From Roseobacter sinensis (lineage in GTDB: Bacteria; Pseudomonadota; Alphaproteobacteria; Rhodobacterales; Rhodobacteraceae), in contig NZ_JALIEB010000011.1 of the NCBI RefSeq assembly GCF_025755255.1, positions 62,001 to 126,000 of the forward strand: a stretch of DNA of 64,000 bases, read 5' to 3'. Made by a program: the position numbers and the translations under genes. Of this stretch, positions 1-8,672 are shown piece by piece. The notes under the pieces were generated by a model. The model worked only from the letters and a program-made list of their open reading frames with translations. It made no database searches and was not told the DNA's origin. The number at the start of each line of letters is the position of its first letter. Positions within the stretch are counted from its first letter, which is position 1.

Positions 1-2
1 AT

Positions 3-569
3 CAGGCCACCGATCCGGATGCTATCGTGCCGGTCTGCAATCTCGATCGCGAGCTGATCTGGCGAGTACCGCCCACCCGGGGCGAGATGAGGCGCTGGGG
101 CGCGGCGTTCCACACGCCCTATCACGCTGCAATCGCGGCCGAAGTGGCATATCGGCGGGCCAAGCATGGGCATGCCCTGCTGATCGATTGCCATGCGGTG
201 CGGCAACACGCGGCGCCCGGTACGCTGCGGGCGTTGCCCGACATCGGCATCCGAACAAACAGGGGTGCATCCTGCGATCACGCGCTGGCCGCACGTCTCG
301 CCGGGATCTGCATGTCCGCGACATCCTACGAGACGGCCATTCATGAAGGCGAGACCGACGGTTGGACCGTCAGCCGCTACGGGCGCCCCAAGCAGAACGT
401 GCACGCGCTACAGGTCGAGGTCGCACGATCATGCTATCTCTCGGACGACGACGGCCACTGGCGCTATGACCGGGAGAAGGCCGAGCCGCTGCGGGAGGTG
501 CTGCGCGACTTGCTCGTTACGGCGCGGAATTGGGCGCCGCAGCGATCTTCATTTCCGTTACAACACTAA
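3..569 (+). CDS. N-formylglutamate amidohydrolase, 5'-truncated by the window edge
   Basis: The reading frame is open to the left edge, so the N-terminal part lies outside; the first visible codon in phase starts at base 3. The family hydrolyses N-formyl-L-glutamate to formate and glutamate, often the last step of histidine breakdown (HutG), in the cytoplasm. The visible part carries conserved family stretches: an RELIWRVPP segment, LLIDCHAVR, and the C-terminal NVHALQVEVARSCYL block followed by a helix ending REVLRDLL. The amidohydrolase identity is fairly secure; the physiological substrate is not, because hut genes are not visible. It converges on the MATE gene across an AT-rich 58-base gap. 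Confidence 0.8.
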   Translation, partial: QATDPDAIVPVCNLDRELIWRVPPTRGEMRRWGAAFHTPYHAAIAAEVAYRRAKHGHALLIDCHAVRQHAAPGTLRALPDIGIRTNRGASCDHALAARLAGICMSATSYETAIHEGETDGWTVSRYGRPKQNVHALQVEVARSCYLSDDDGHWRYDREKAEPLREVLRDLLVTARNWAPQRSSFPLQH

Positions 570-627
570 TAAAATCATATTGTTAAATTGCGTATATAAA
601 GTGTTACCTCACGTCGATGACCTGTTG

Positions 628-2001
628 TCATACCGCGCTCCGCGCCCCTGCGGTCAGCTTGCGCAGAGCAACGCCCCAGAACCGCAGGGACAGCAGCACG
701 CTCGCAAGTCCGAGACCGACCACCAGACCGAGCCAGACGCCGATCCCCTCCAGATCAAACACGAAGCCGAAGAGATAGGAGCAGGGCACCCCAACAGCCC
801 AGTAGCTGAGGGCGGCAAAAATCATCGGCATGCGCGTGTCCTGCACGCCCCGCAGCAGCCCGAGCGCGATCACCTGTGCACCGTCCACCAGTTGGAACAA
901 CGCCGCCATCGCCAGAAGCCCGGTCCCCACGGCGAGAATTTGGGCGCGCTGCGGCTCATCTCGTTGCATGAAGAGCGAGATCAGCGGCTCCGGCAGCAGC
1001 AGGAACAGCGCGATCGTTGCGGCGGCCATGAGCAGCGACATCGCAGTCACGACAAGCGCCCCCTTGCGCATATGTGGCGGATCGCCCCGCCCGTAGGCGT
1101 TCCCGGCGCGGATTGTGGCCGCGTTGCTCAACCCCATGTGGACCATGAAGGTGATCGACGCGAGTTGCAGCGCGATCCCATGCGCAGCAAGCGGCACGGT
1201 GCCCAGCCAGCCCATCATCATCGCCGACGCCGCGAAGAGCCCGACCTCGCTCAGGCTTGTGACGCCGATGGGCAGGCCAAGGCGGAAGACGCGCGCCAGC
1301 ATCTGCCAGTCCGGACGCCAGAGCCGCTGGAAGAGCGCGTGCTCGGGCAAGGTGCGGCGGGCGTAGATCACGATGCCGATCAGCGCAACCACATGCGTGG
1401 CAACCGAGGCCAGCGCGGCACCGGTGATGCCAAGCTCGGGCGCACCCCAGTTGCCGAAGATCAGCGCGTAATTGACGACGGCGTTGACCACAGCGCCCAA
1501 CACGGTGATCCAGAGCACGACTTGAGTGCGCTCCAGCGCGGCCAAGTAGGACTTCAGCACCATGACCAGCAGCGCGGGCAAGATGCCGTATCCGGCCACC
1601 CGCAGGTAAGCGCCCGCATCAGCCGCCAGCGCGTCGCTTTGGCCGAGGCTGCGCAGAATGGGCTCGGACCAGATCAACGCCGGCAAGGCCAGCAGGGCAA
1701 AACCCGCACTCAGCCAGAGCCCCATCCGCGTGGTGCGGCGCAGCCCAACCTCATCTCCTTCAGCCTGCAGCGAGGCCACCATCGGCATCACGGCCCAGGC
1801 AAAGCCCGATCCGAAGATGAGCAGCACGAAAAAGACCGTCGAACCAAGCGTCACTGCCGCGAGCGCCTCGACCCCATACCAACCCAGCATCACCGTATCG
1901 GTGACGCCGATCGCAGTCTGCGCGAGATGGCCGCCCACCAGCGGCAGCCCGAGGCCGAGAATCGCCCGGATATGTTCGGGATATGTCATCACTTTGCGCA
2001 T
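628..2001 (-). CDS. MATE family efflux transporter (NorM-like)
   Basis: An inner-membrane exporter of the MATE family, which expels cationic drugs and toxic metabolites against a Na+ or H+ gradient. The 457-residue length and about twelve hydrophobic segments fit the family. The N-terminus has the typical GLPLVGGHLAQTAIGVTDTV block and a matching block follows in the second half (GLPIGVTSLSEVGLF), as expected for the two-fold repeat. The start at 2001 has a purine-rich stretch about 14 bases upstream; an alternative ATG lies at 1989. It is divergent from the secreted hydrolase gene across 214 bases. The substrate cannot be read from sequence. Confidence 0.9.
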   Translation of the reverse strand: MRKVMTYPEHIRAILGLGLPLVGGHLAQTAIGVTDTVMLGWYGVEALAAVTLGSTVFFVLLIFGSGFAWAVMPMVASLQAEGDEVGLRRTTRMGLWLSAGFALLALPALIWSEPILRSLGQSDALAADAGAYLRVAGYGILPALLVMVLKSYLAALERTQVVLWITVLGAVVNAVVNYALIFGNWGAPELGITGAALASVATHVVALIGIVIYARRTLPEHALFQRLWRPDWQMLARVFRLGLPIGVTSLSEVGLFAASAMMMGWLGTVPLAAHGIALQLASITFMVHMGLSNAATIRAGNAYGRGDPPHMRKGALVVTAMSLLMAAATIALFLLLPEPLISLFMQRDEPQRAQILAVGTGLLAMAALFQLVDGAQVIALGLLRGVQDTRMPMIFAALSYWAVGVPCSYLFGFVFDLEGIGVWLGLVVGLGLASVLLSLRFWGVALRKLTAGARSAV

Positions 2002-2215
2002 GACACCGCCATACGCCTCCCATGCGCCGGGTGAAAGGTTTCTCGCTATGCGGGAAACCCAAAAAGGGCGCTGGATGCGCGAATCTGGAGGTTGACGTTA
2101 CGTCCCGCATCCGAAAAAGCGCACCGCCGACACAAAAAAGGGCACTCAAGTTCTTGAATTGCCGCGAGAACCTGTCAGTCTGTGGCTGCGGGCAGGACGA
2201 GGCCCGCCGGAGTGA
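2002..2215. other. divergent intergenic region with an odd palindrome
   Basis: This 214-base stretch separates the MATE gene (minus) from the hydrolase gene (plus) and must hold both promoters. It contains an 11-base perfect palindrome GACGTTACGTC at 2094-2104, overlapping a TTGACG that could be a -35 element. No coding potential is convincing in any frame. The palindrome could be an operator, but no regulator gene is adjacent. Confidence 0.4.
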
Positions 2216-3502
2216 ATGATGACGTGGAAACAACCGCTGGCTGCGGTCGTGGCAATTATGGCCGCGCCTGCGCTTGCGAACCCGATAGACTCGATACGGC
2301 CTGACGCGCCCGAGCTGGCCCCCTATGGGTCACGGCCCATCGGTGTCCAGACGCTCGAATGGGTGCACGCCGATCAGATCGACATCGTGAACGTCGAGGG
2401 CGACTCAGAGCCGCTCTACGACCGCCCGCTGACTGCCGAAGTCTGGTATCCGGCAGCGGATGGAACCACGCCCGGCGGCAGCTACCGGGCGATCCTGCGC
2501 GACGGCAAGACGGAAGTCACGCTGACCGGACGCGCCGCCCGCGATGCCCCGCCGGCCTCGGGCGAGCGCTATCCCCTGATCGTGATCAGCCACGGCTATC
2601 CCGGCAACCGGTTTCTGATGTCACATCTCGGCGAAAACCTCGCCTCGAAAGGGTTCGTGACGGTCTCCATCGATCACACGGACAGCACCTATTCCGATCA
2701 GGCCGCCTTCGGTGCGACGCTCTATCACCGACCAATCGACCAACGTTTCGTGGTGGACCAGATGGCGACGCTGGATGGCCCACTCGGGGCGATCATCGAC
2801 ACCTCTGCGGTGGGTGTCATCGGCTACTCCATGGGGGGCTACGGCGCGCTGATCTTCGGTGGCGCGGGCGTGACACAGGCGGCCACCGAGTACAGCTGGG
2901 GCACGCCCAACGGGCTGCTGGAGCGGCATATGGCCGGCTCCGAAAGCCATGAAGCGCTGATTGATTCCCGCGTCAAGGCGATCATTGCCATCGGTCCTTG
3001 GGGTCGCAATGCAGGCTTTTGGGATGCCAATGGGCTCGCCGGTCTGCGGGTGCCGACACTGCTGATGGCCGGCGGGTCCGACGATGTTTCGGTCTATGCC
3101 ACGATCCGAACGATCTTCGAGCAGGCCGCCGGCGCCGACCGTCACCTGCTGACCTTCGAGCACGCAAACCACAATGCCGCAGCGCCGATCCCGGCCCCGA
3201 AGGAATCATGGATCCCGGTCGAGGAGCTCGATTTCGTGCCCTTCGAACACTATTCGGACCCGGTGTGGGACACCACGCGCATGAACAACATCGCGCAGCA
3301 CTTCGCCACGGCCTTCTTCGACCTGCACCTCAAGGGCGACATCAGCAAGCGGCCCTACCTTGAGCTGATCCCGGATGCGGATCAGGGCATCATTGCACTC
3401 GATGAAGACGCAACACCCACGGAAGACCACAGCTATTGGACCGGATTCCCGGCTCGAACCGCCAAGGGTTTGCGGTTCGAGACACTGCTGAAAGGCGAGT
3501 GA
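2216..3502 (+). CDS. secreted alpha/beta hydrolase (dienelactone / PAF-acetylhydrolase-like)
   Basis: The 428-residue product begins with a signal peptide of about 22 residues ending APALA, so it is predicted periplasmic. It has the hydrolase oxyanion segment ISHGYPGNRF, a nucleophile elbow GYSMGGYG (Ser of GxSxG), and a downstream acidic/His part (GGSDDVS, FEHANHNAAAP) that can complete the triad. The fold resembles dienelactone hydrolases and platelet-activating-factor acetylhydrolases; the natural ester is unknown. Tandem ATGs at 2216 and 2219 are both possible starts, with only a weak ribosome site (CCGGAG). It is monocistronic, followed by a minus-strand gene. Confidence 0.82.
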   Translation: MMTWKQPLAAVVAIMAAPALANPIDSIRPDAPELAPYGSRPIGVQTLEWVHADQIDIVNVEGDSEPLYDRPLTAEVWYPAADGTTPGGSYRAILRDGKTEVTLTGRAARDAPPASGERYPLIVISHGYPGNRFLMSHLGENLASKGFVTVSIDHTDSTYSDQAAFGATLYHRPIDQRFVVDQMATLDGPLGAIIDTSAVGVIGYSMGGYGALIFGGAGVTQAATEYSWGTPNGLLERHMAGSESHEALIDSRVKAIIAIGPWGRNAGFWDANGLAGLRVPTLLMAGGSDDVSVYATIRTIFEQAAGADRHLLTFEHANHNAAAPIPAPKESWIPVEELDFVPFEHYSDPVWDTTRMNNIAQHFATAFFDLHLKGDISKRPYLELIPDADQGIIALDEDATPTEDHSYWTGFPARTAKGLRFETLLKGE

Positions 3503-3530
3503 GCCTGTCGCAAGGTGGCTTTCGTGTCAC

Positions 3531-4014
3531 CTAACTGTGGCTCCAGTCGTCCGGATCATCGGAGTTTCCCGGCGAAAGGCCGATGATATCCCCCGTCGTC
3601 GAGCACCCCAACCCCATGACGGTGCGGTTCGCATAGCTGAAATAGCTCACGACCTGATTGATCTCGAGGATCTCTCCGTCGTCAAAGCCCGCCTCCCGAA
3701 GCGCGTGCACGTCCGTCATCTTTCAACAGGCGCATCATCCCAGCAAAATGATGGGTTTCGCAGTAATCGCAGCCATTCAGGCCCGAGACCCAGACGCCAA
3801 GCGCCTCCAGAAACCACTTGGGTAGTGTGTTGCCCGAATGATGCAGCACATGTTTGTAGATCGCCATATGGCCTTCCATCGTATGCGGCCGCAGGCTGTG
3901 CGCCATCATGATGTTGTCGACGTTCTGTCCCGGCCCGGCGATGCGCTCGTAAAGGCGACGCAGCTTGCCGGTTGCGGCCTCGAAGGGAATGGTGGTGATC
4001 CAGGTCATGCGCAT
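3531..4014 (-). pseudogene. carboxymuconolactone decarboxylase / peroxidase-related protein, frameshifted
   Basis: Two overlapping reading frames together give one protein of about 160 residues. The first (4014 down to about 3710) starts MRMTWITTIP and holds the AhpD-type redox motif CDYCETHH. The second (about 3719 down to 3531) continues with ALREAGFDDGEILEINQVV and SYANRTVMGLG, the typical C-terminal helix. The break lies near 3700-3715, where a one-base shift would restore a continuous frame. The family comprises alkylhydroperoxidase-like or peroxidase-related enzymes. The gene lies 15 bases downstream of dddL and is probably co-transcribed with it. It is either a recently broken gene or a sequencing indel; the good reading on both sides favours a very recent event or an error. 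Confidence 0.75.
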
Positions 4015-4029
4015 GGCTCCGCTGCACTG

Positions 4030-4722
4030 TCAGCGGTCAGACTGCCCCTCTTTGCGCGACCGCGTAAAGACCATCTTCTGATCCTGCAGATCGGCAGGCG
4101 CGCCCATCCAGGCATAGGCCAGCAACGCAGGCTCGTTGACCCCGACGGTGATCCGATGCAGGTGTTCCGGCGGGTTGAAGATCAGCGATCCGGGCACATA
4201 GACCCCCTGATGGTTCTCCGAGACCGCGCCCGAGAGGCAGATATAGCTCTCGGTGATGCCCTTGTGCGCATGGGCGGGATAGGTACAGCCCGGCGCAAAG
4301 AGCACGATCCCGAGGATGATCTCGGCGCTCACGACGGGCCCGGTCGGGCCGGTGACCTCCGCATAGGCATAGCTGCCCTGCAGCGCCTTCGGCACTTTCT
4401 CATAGCCGTACTGCCAGGACAGATTGTCTTGCACCGATTCCAGCGCGCGCACCATCTTGCCCATCCGGTCACCGCGCCCCTGATCCAGCGCGCGCTTGAG
4501 GTGCGCCGTGACCCGTTTCTGTGCGGGGGGTTGCAGGCGGATCGCCGGGTTGGCCTTCAGAACCCGGCTGATCGCCTCGCGCACATTGCGCTGGTGGCTG
4601 CGGATGCGCCCGCTCCCGCCCGAAGGTAGAAAGCGGTAGAGTTCGTAATACTCCTGCAAGAGATACCGCCAGTCCGGCAGATCGCGCAACGTCGCCTCGG
4701 TGGCCTGCGGCATGTCGTTCAT
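4030..4722 (-). CDS. dddL: DMSP lyase, DddL-type cupin
   Basis: DddL cleaves the algal osmolyte dimethylsulfoniopropionate into dimethyl sulfide and acrylate. The 230-residue product matches the usual DddL length and layout: a helical N-terminal region (LPDWRYLLQEYYELYRF, then RSHQRNVREAI), the conserved GYEKVPKAL block, and a C-terminal cupin barrel with metal-site motif H151-x-H153-x4-E158-x-Y160 plus a second motif PPEHLH (H187, H189). I chose the ATG at 4722 because AGAAGGGAG lies nine bases upstream; a longer frame to 4758 has no such site. Assignment rests on recalled family sequence; related cupins DddQ, DddW and DddK are shorter. It is transcribed toward the frameshifted peroxidase-like gene and diverges from parE. 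Confidence 0.85.
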   Translation of the reverse strand: MNDMPQATEATLRDLPDWRYLLQEYYELYRFLPSGGSGRIRSHQRNVREAISRVLKANPAIRLQPPAQKRVTAHLKRALDQGRGDRMGKMVRALESVQDNLSWQYGYEKVPKALQGSYAYAEVTGPTGPVVSAEIILGIVLFAPGCTYPAHAHKGITESYICLSGAVSENHQGVYVPGSLIFNPPEHLHRITVGVNEPALLAYAWMGAPADLQDQKMVFTRSRKEGQSDR

Positions 4723-4943
4723 AGGCGTGCGCTCCCTTCTGTCGGCCCCTCTTGGCACAGTCGGCGCGCGCCGCCAAGCGCGCAGGCCGGCGTCGTGCCC
4801 ACCCGTGCGGCATCTGCCGCGAAGAGAGGCAGCGCCAGGCCAGGCTGAACGGTTCTACAGCGGCGCCGGACCGGAATGCGCCCTTCCCCGCCGCGCGCCC
4901 CTCTGCCATACTCACCGCCAATCAAGAAACGAGGTTCGAGCCG

Positions 4944-6902
4944 ATGCCCAATGATCTTCTGTCCAGCGCTGCCACGCCCGACTATGACGCCGCCTCCATC
5001 GAGGTGCTCGAAGGGCTGGAGCCCGTGCGCAAGCGCCCCGGCATGTATATCGGCGGCACCGACGAGCGCGCGCTGCACCACCTGGTGGCCGAGGTGCTCG
5101 ACAACTCCATGGACGAGGCCGTTGCAGGGCATGCCAACCGCATCGAGGTCGAATTGCACGCCGACTACGCCGTGACCGTCCGCGACAACGGCCGCGGCAT
5201 CCCCATCGACCCGCACCCCAAGTTTCCCGACAAGAGCGCTTTGGAGGTTATCCTCTGCACCCTGCACGCGGGCGGCAAATTCTCCGGCAAGGCCTATGAG
5301 ACCTCCGGCGGTTTGCATGGCGTCGGCGCCTCCGTCGTGAACGCGCTCAGCGACTCCATGGTCGTGCAGGTCGCCCGCGACCGGCAACTCTACGAACAAC
5401 GCTTCTCCCGCGGCCTGCCGCTGACCCAGGTCGAAAACATAGGCAGCGCCCCCAACCGCCGCGGCACCACCGTCACCTTCCACGCCGACGAAGAGATCTT
5501 CGGCTCTCACCGTTTCAAGCCTGCGCGCTTGTTCAAGAGCATCCGCTCCAAGGCCTACCTCTTCTCCGGCGTCGAAATCCGCTGGAAATCCGCCATCGAC
5601 GACGGCGAGACGCCCCTTGAGGCCAGTTTCCACTTCCCCGGCGGCCTCTCCGACTACCTGGGCGAGACCCTGAACGGGGCCACCACCTATGCCGAGAAAC
5701 CCTTCGCCGGCACGGTCGATTTCAAGGAGAAGTTCGGCCAATCCGGCAAGGTCGAATGGGCAATCAACTGGACGCCCAGCCGCGACGGCTTCATCCAGAG
5801 CTACTGCAACACCGTGCCCACGCCCGAGGGCGGCACGCATGTGGCGGGATTCTGGGCCGCGATCCTCAAGGGCATCAAGGCCTACGGCGAGCTTGCGAAC
5901 AACCGCAAGGCCGCCCAGATCACCCGCGAAGACCTCCTCTCCGGCGGCTGCGCGCTGGTCTCCTGCTTCATCGCCGACCCCGCTTTCGTCGGCCAGACCA
6001 AGGACCGCCTCTCCACCGAGGCCGCCCAGAAGATGACCGAAGGGGCGGTGCGCGACCACTTCGACAACTGGCTTGCGGCCGACACGAAATCCGCAGGCGC
6101 CATCCTCGACTTCCTCGTGCTGCGCGCCGAAGAGCGCCTGCGCCGGAGGCAGGAAAAGGAAACGGCGCGCAAATCCGCCACGAAAAAACTCCGCCTGCCC
6201 GGCAAGCTCACCGATTGCACCTCCAAGGACCGCGCAGGGACCGAGCTCTTCATCGTCGAGGGCGACTCCGCTGGCGGCTCCGGCAAAGGCGCGCGCAACC
6301 GCGAAACGCAGGCCCTGCTACCGCTGAAGGGCAAGATCCTCAACGTGCTGGGCGCGGCCTCCAGCAAGCTCGGTTCAAACGCCGAGATCAACGACCTCTG
6401 TGAGGCCCTTGGCGTCGGCATGGGCACGAAATTCAACCTCGACGACCTGCGCTACGACAAGATCATCATCATGACCGACGCCGATGTGGACGGCGCGCAT
6501 ATCGCCGCGCTGCTTATGACCTTCTTTTTCACCCAGATGCGCCCGCTGATAGACGCCGGGCATTTGTACCTCGCCTGCCCGCCCCTCTTCCGCCTGACGC
6601 AAGGCGCCAAGCGCGTCTACTGCCTCGACGAGGCCGAAAAGGACGCCTGGCTCGAAAAAGGCTTGGGCGGCAAGGGCAAGATCGACGTCTCCCGCTTCAA
6701 GGGCCTGGGCGAAATGGACGCCAAGGACCTCAAAGAGACCACCATGGACCCCAAAACCCGCAAGCTCATCCGCGTGAGCATCGACGAAGACATGCCGGGA
6801 GAGACAGGCGATCTGGTCGAGCGCCTCATGGGCAAAAAGCCCGAACTACGGTTCCAGTACATTCAGGAAAACGCGAAGTTCGTGGAGGAGTTGGATGTTT
6901 AG
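4944..6902 (+). CDS. parE: DNA topoisomerase IV subunit B
   Basis: ParE is the ATPase subunit of topoisomerase IV, which unlinks daughter chromosomes together with ParC. The 652-residue product has the GHKL ATPase motifs EVLDNSMDEA and DNGRGIP near residues 50-85, GGLHGVGASVVNALS, and the TOPRIM motifs EGDSAGGSG near 438 and DADVDGAH near 511. It resembles ParE rather than GyrB in lacking the large GyrB insertion and in its short length. The start at 4944 is preceded by GAGG; an upstream in-frame extension to 4752 lacks family similarity. parC is not in the window. It diverges from dddL. Confidence 0.95.
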   Translation: MPNDLLSSAATPDYDAASIEVLEGLEPVRKRPGMYIGGTDERALHHLVAEVLDNSMDEAVAGHANRIEVELHADYAVTVRDNGRGIPIDPHPKFPDKSALEVILCTLHAGGKFSGKAYETSGGLHGVGASVVNALSDSMVVQVARDRQLYEQRFSRGLPLTQVENIGSAPNRRGTTVTFHADEEIFGSHRFKPARLFKSIRSKAYLFSGVEIRWKSAIDDGETPLEASFHFPGGLSDYLGETLNGATTYAEKPFAGTVDFKEKFGQSGKVEWAINWTPSRDGFIQSYCNTVPTPEGGTHVAGFWAAILKGIKAYGELANNRKAAQITREDLLSGGCALVSCFIADPAFVGQTKDRLSTEAAQKMTEGAVRDHFDNWLAADTKSAGAILDFLVLRAEERLRRRQEKETARKSATKKLRLPGKLTDCTSKDRAGTELFIVEGDSAGGSGKGARNRETQALLPLKGKILNVLGAASSKLGSNAEINDLCEALGVGMGTKFNLDDLRYDKIIIMTDADVDGAHIAALLMTFFFTQMRPLIDAGHLYLACPPLFRLTQGAKRVYCLDEAEKDAWLEKGLGGKGKIDVSRFKGLGEMDAKDLKETTMDPKTRKLIRVSIDEDMPGETGDLVERLMGKKPELRFQYIQENAKFVEELDV

Positions 6903-6905
6903 CTA

Positions 6906-7622
6906 ATGGGCTGGAAGCATCAACAGCCGGGAATAGGCATCGGTCTTACGCTGATCTACCTCACATCAATGTGCGCGATTGTCGTACTAAACTGGGAAAC
7001 CTTTTCGCAGCTTGAGCCGAACGCGTGGGGTGACTTCCTAGCCGGGTCTTTGGGATTATTGGCTCTCTTTTGGTTGATTCTCGGATACTTCCAACAAGGA
7101 AAAGAGCTCAAGAATAGCGTCGACGCCCTTAAACGGCAGGCTGCCGAGCTAGCCGCTGCTTCAGAACAACAACGACAGCTAGTAAAGTCGAATGAACGTA
7201 TCGCGGAACTGGAAACCGAGCGCTTCCATGGATCACTTCGAATTGAGAGGTCAAAGCTAATTGCCGACGTCCAAAATGACATGATCGCGATACCGAGTCT
7301 GATGTCTGCCTACAAGTCGGCCCAGTCGAGTCTTTTGGAACTGGTGAACAAGGCGTCTGGCAACGACGCTGAACAAATTGCTATGGACTCCCACTCGTTT
7401 GATGGCGGGTTTTCGAAGCTGAAAGAAGACGTTGATGCGTGGGCAAAAGACAAACCTGCAACTAATCAAAGAGAATTGGAGGAAGCCGTAGCAGCAGCTT
7501 ACCGCATAAGAGGAAAATCGGCATTTCTTCGTTCATCCATTGAACGCCAAATCCATAGTCTCGCGGAGCGTGAAAGGCTTATTGCAATAAAGCGCAACAA
7601 ACCCAACAGGTTTGGTGGCTAG
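6906..7622 (+). CDS. membrane protein with coiled coil, unknown function
   Basis: The 238-residue product begins with two hydrophobic segments (about residues 10-29 and 44-62) and then the motif WLILGYFQQGKEL, followed by a coiled-coil helix rich in Glu, Gln, Ala and Leu (about 65-110) and a charged helical C-terminus. I recall similar short proteins (WGDFLAG, then LxWLILGYFQQG, then a coiled coil) scattered in accessory regions of many proteobacteria, without known function. Base composition is visibly AT-richer than parE and the codon choice is less GC-biased. The ATG lies three bases after the parE stop, without a clear ribosome site of its own. These features suggest acquisition. Confidence 0.7.
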   Translation: MGWKHQQPGIGIGLTLIYLTSMCAIVVLNWETFSQLEPNAWGDFLAGSLGLLALFWLILGYFQQGKELKNSVDALKRQAAELAAASEQQRQLVKSNERIAELETERFHGSLRIERSKLIADVQNDMIAIPSLMSAYKSAQSSLLELVNKASGNDAEQIAMDSHSFDGGFSKLKEDVDAWAKDKPATNQRELEEAVAAAYRIRGKSAFLRSSIERQIHSLAERERLIAIKRNKPNRFGG

Positions 7623-8345
7623 CACTTGTGGTGTGTTCCCTGCCCGAGGCCCCGCCTCGGGCCGCGCCCGACCTCCCCCACGGGGAGGGCGCACATACGT
7701 GCCCCCCGGGGCTCACGCCCCCCTTCGGCTTCAAAAGGTCCCCCGGACCTTTTGCAAGGCAGCCTCCGGCCCGAGATCGGGCGCGGCCCAGTGGGCGCGT
7801 AGCGCCTGCGTCGGACGACAGAGCGGATGCGCAGCATCTGCGGAGTCGTTCCTGCTCAACCGTTTCAATGAGTCCTTATTGCGCCTCGTCCCGGGCTCCG
7901 CCCGTGATTGGGCGAATTCATCCCCCGGATGATTTCCGGGACGCCCAATCACCCTCCCCCGTCACGCCAAAGGCGTGCCAGAATACCCGGCGCACCTCCG
8001 GTGCGACGAGGGCGCACTGCGTGCCCCCTGATGCTGCCGCATCCCTCCGGGCTCAAACGCTCCCCGTTCGGCGGGAAAACGCGCCACTGGCGCTTTTTCT
8101 GATCCGCCTCACCGTTTGCAAGGCGCCCTCCGGCCCGAGGTCGGGCGCGGCCCTGCTCAGCCGTTTCAATGAGTCCCTCTTGCGCTCGTCCTGGGCTCTT
8201 CACATGCAACAAAGGCGCCAAGACGCACGCCAGCTCGCCCAAACAATCACCTAGACCGACGAGACATCAACGCAACAGGTGCACTCAGTTGGGGCAACAG
8301 CGCTCAGTTGGGAACGGGGCACGTGGGGCGCCCCGCCCGATGCGA
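7623..8345. repeat. hairpin-rich noncoding region with two diverged direct repeat pairs
   Basis: About 720 bases hold no credible gene. The stretch is packed with short inverted repeats, such as GCCCGAGGC/GCCTCGGGC at its start. A 39-base unit at 7751-7789 recurs at 8115-8153 with three mismatches. A 47-48 base unit at 7851-7898, containing CCGTTTCAATGAGTCC, recurs at 8152-8198. The two units are about 60 bases apart in the first copy and abut in the second. Open frames run through, but their products are Pro/Arg/Ser-rich and repeat the same motif, as expected for translated repeats. It looks like a degenerate intergenic repeat cluster. Confidence 0.65.
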
Positions 8346-8438
8346 TTAGATCACAACCGTGTGGAACGATCCGTAGACCACCCAGACCCCCATCAGCGAG
8401 ACAAACCCCAGAACGGTCGGTACGATAACTTTTGCCAT
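8346..8438 (-). CDS. 30-residue single-span membrane microprotein
   Basis: A 30-codon frame runs from ATG at 8438 to TAA at 8346. The product starts MAKVIVPTVLGFV and continues as one hydrophobic helix with an aromatic patch (GVWVVYG) and a short polar end (SFHTVVI). A near-perfect ribosome site, AAAGGAGAG, lies seven bases before the ATG, the strongest argument that it is translated. A GC-rich 8-bp hairpin sits just upstream of that site. I do not recognise the family; such microproteins often act as small partners of larger membrane complexes, but no partner is adjacent. It is too short for statistics alone to prove it. Confidence 0.6.
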   Translation of the reverse strand: MAKVIVPTVLGFVSLMGVWVVYGSFHTVVI

Positions 8439-8456
8439 TTTGGCTCTCCTTTCCAG

Positions 8457-8475
8457 GCAGCCCCCACGGGGCTGC
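8457..8475 (-). promoter_or_regulatory. 5'-leader hairpin upstream of the microprotein ribosome site
   Basis: GCAGCCCC (8457-8464) pairs perfectly with GGGGCTGC (8468-8475) around a three-base loop, and a second GCGG/CCGC stem follows directly at 8474-8487. On the minus strand these stems come just before the AAAGGAGAG of the gene starting at 8438. The structure could protect the leader or tune translation; it lacks a U-run, so it is not a classical terminator. Confidence 0.4.
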
Positions 8476-8672
8476 GGTGCGTGCCGCAGAACCGGTCTGG
8501 CCCCGCGATCTGCACGTCAGATGGGCGCGGCGGGCTGACACAAAAAGCCCCAGACCCGTCACGCCGGATCACCGATCCGGGACAGCACTGTAACAATTTC
8601 GTCTGATCAATTTTCTTTGCAAGGACGAGACAGGGGCTTGATCCGAAAGCGTTTTTCAGGCCCACTAGGCAT

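Noticed and set aside
193-2034. 613-codon plus-strand frame opposite the MATE gene
   Set aside because: Antisense of a clear transporter gene; low-complexity His/Gln/Arg-rich product without domain.
7851-8198. GTTTCAATGAGTCC repeats as a possible CRISPR remnant
   Set aside because: Only two copies about 300 bases apart, no regular spacers, no cas genes; they belong to longer direct repeats.
7628-8254. 208-codon plus-strand frame and several others across the repeat-rich region
   Set aside because: The product is Pro/Arg/Ser-rich, contains the same RFNESLLR stretch twice because the DNA repeats, and has no ribosome site; it is translated noncoding repeat.
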